Of a stretch of 5,954 nt of DNA, positions 5,355 to 5,954 are shown piece after piece. This DNA is from an uncultured Leucothrix sp. (lineage in GTDB: Bacteria > Pseudomonadota > Gammaproteobacteria > Thiotrichales > Thiotrichaceae). The DNA lies in the NCBI GenBank assembly GCA_937923375.1, contig CALAJG010000036.1, positions 1 to 5,954 on the forward strand, given 5' to 3'. Position numbers and translations under genes: made by a program. Under the pieces are notes generated by a model. It was not told the origin of the DNA and did no database searches. It saw nothing but the letters and a program-made list of their open reading frames with translations. Position 1 is the stretch's first letter. Each line of letters begins with the position of its first letter.

Positions 5355-5954
5355 TTACATCCGTTCAGGCGCTGCAATACCTAATAGATTTAATCCGGAC
5401 TTTAAGGTGTCAGCGGTTAGCTGAGCCAGTTGCAGTCGGCTGGCACGGATCGCTGTATCTTCCGTTTTTAGAACCGGGCAAGCCTCATAAAAGGTCATGA
5501 AGTTACCGGCTAATTCAAATAAGTAGTTACACAGGGTGTTGGGCGTACCGTCTTTTTCAACCAACTCTAAGGCCTCGCTGAAACGCAATAAGGTAACTGC
5601 TAATTGATGCTCAGCAGGTTCAGTAACAGATATCGCAGCAGACTGATCAACTTCGCCAGCTTTTGCAAACAAACTGCGAACACGTGCGTGTGCATACTGT
5701 AAGTAAGGGGAGGTATTGCCCTCAAAGCTCAGCATAGTGTCCCAATTGAATATATAGTCAGACGTTCTGTTCTTGCTGAGGTCGGCATACTTAACCGCGC
5801 CAATTCCCACTAGCGTTGAAATGTCCCGTCGCGCAGCCTCATCCAGATCAGGGTTTTTCTCAGAAACCAAGTCAAACGCGCGTTGCTCGGCTTCATCGAG
5901 TAGATCGGTGAGCTTGACTGTGCCGCCGGTACGGGTTGCAAAGGGTTTGCCATC
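5355..5954 (-). CDS. argS: Arginyl-tRNA synthetase, C-terminal part (cut by window edge)
   Basis: The minus-strand frame is open from the right edge to TAA at 5355-5357, giving the last 199 residues; E. coli ArgS has 577, so about one third is seen. ArgS is a cytoplasmic class I synthetase that charges tRNA-Arg. The visible part starts DGKPFATRTGGTVKL, the region of the degenerate KMSKS loop in this family. It then runs through VGIGAVKYADLSKNR, DYIFNWDTMLSFEGNTSPYLQYAHAR and LLRFSEALELV into the DALR anticodon-binding domain. The ending GLNLLGIAAPERM carries the conserved C-terminal ERM. No damage is seen. The next gene on the same strand starts 68 nt downstream, with no clear terminator between, so read-through is possible. 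Confidence 0.97.
   Translation of the reverse strand, partial: DGKPFATRTGGTVKLTDLLDEAEQRAFDLVSEKNPDLDEAARRDISTLVGIGAVKYADLSKNRTSDYIFNWDTMLSFEGNTSPYLQYAHARVRSLFAKAGEVDQSAAISVTEPAEHQLAVTLLRFSEALELVEKDGTPNTLCNYLFELAGNFMTFYEACPVLKTEDTAIRASRLQLAQLTADTLKSGLNLLGIAAPERM

Noticed and set aside
1..5954. Mobile element, defence system, CRISPR or horizontally acquired island
   Set aside because: No transposase, integrase, terminal repeats, spacer arrays or toxin-antitoxin motifs are seen. Genes are core-metabolism types with intact reading frames.

Overview
The window looks like chromosomal DNA of a gammaproteobacterium, probably marine. The visible ArgS, FolX, FolE and Nei proteins all read closely like their Escherichia coli counterparts as I remember them, and the left-hand molybdoenzyme is of a type common in marine proteobacteria. 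I ran no database search, so every family name rests on motif recognition.

Layout from left to right. (1) Positions 1-1632, minus strand: the N-terminal 544 residues of a large molybdopterin oxidoreductase that runs off the left edge, best matched to the SoeA catalytic subunit of cytoplasmic sulfite dehydrogenase. (2) Positions 1633-1871: an AT-rich divergent intergenic region with a bulged 11-bp inverted repeat, a smaller dyad in the presumed soeA leader, and an extended -10 promoter candidate for the rightward genes. (3) Positions 1872-4700, plus strand: a tight five-gene run, folX - folE - SDR oxidoreductase - DUF2256 mini zinc protein - nei. Junctions are 19 nt, a 4-nt overlap (TTGA), 26 nt and an 8-nt overlap, so one operon is likely. 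The DUF2256 gene (3710-3880) is very short and easily missed. (4) Positions 4747-5286, minus strand: an unrecognised secreted protein with a signal peptide and two cysteines, convergent with nei. (5) Positions 5355-5954, minus strand: the C-terminal 199 residues of arginyl-tRNA synthetase, cut by the right edge, with two short palindromes between it and the secreted protein.

How the genes work together. FolE turns GTP into 7,8-dihydroneopterin triphosphate and FolX epimerises it to the monapterin form, which is the entry to tetrahydromonapterin, the pterin cofactor known from E. coli and Pseudomonas. In those organisms the last reduction is made by the SDR enzyme FolM. Here an SDR is translationally coupled to folE but carries a classical glycine-rich motif instead of the FolM/PTR1 type, so it is either a replacement reductase or an enzyme of another role. 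The 3' half of the operon points to DNA repair: DUF2256 proteins are usually found beside photolyase/cryptochrome genes, and here the gene overlaps nei, a base-excision-repair glycosylase. No mobile element, CRISPR array, tRNA or rRNA is visible. Most of the window is ordinary core metabolism; the points worth a second look are the SDR, the DUF2256-nei coupling, the orphan secreted protein and the intergenic dyads.
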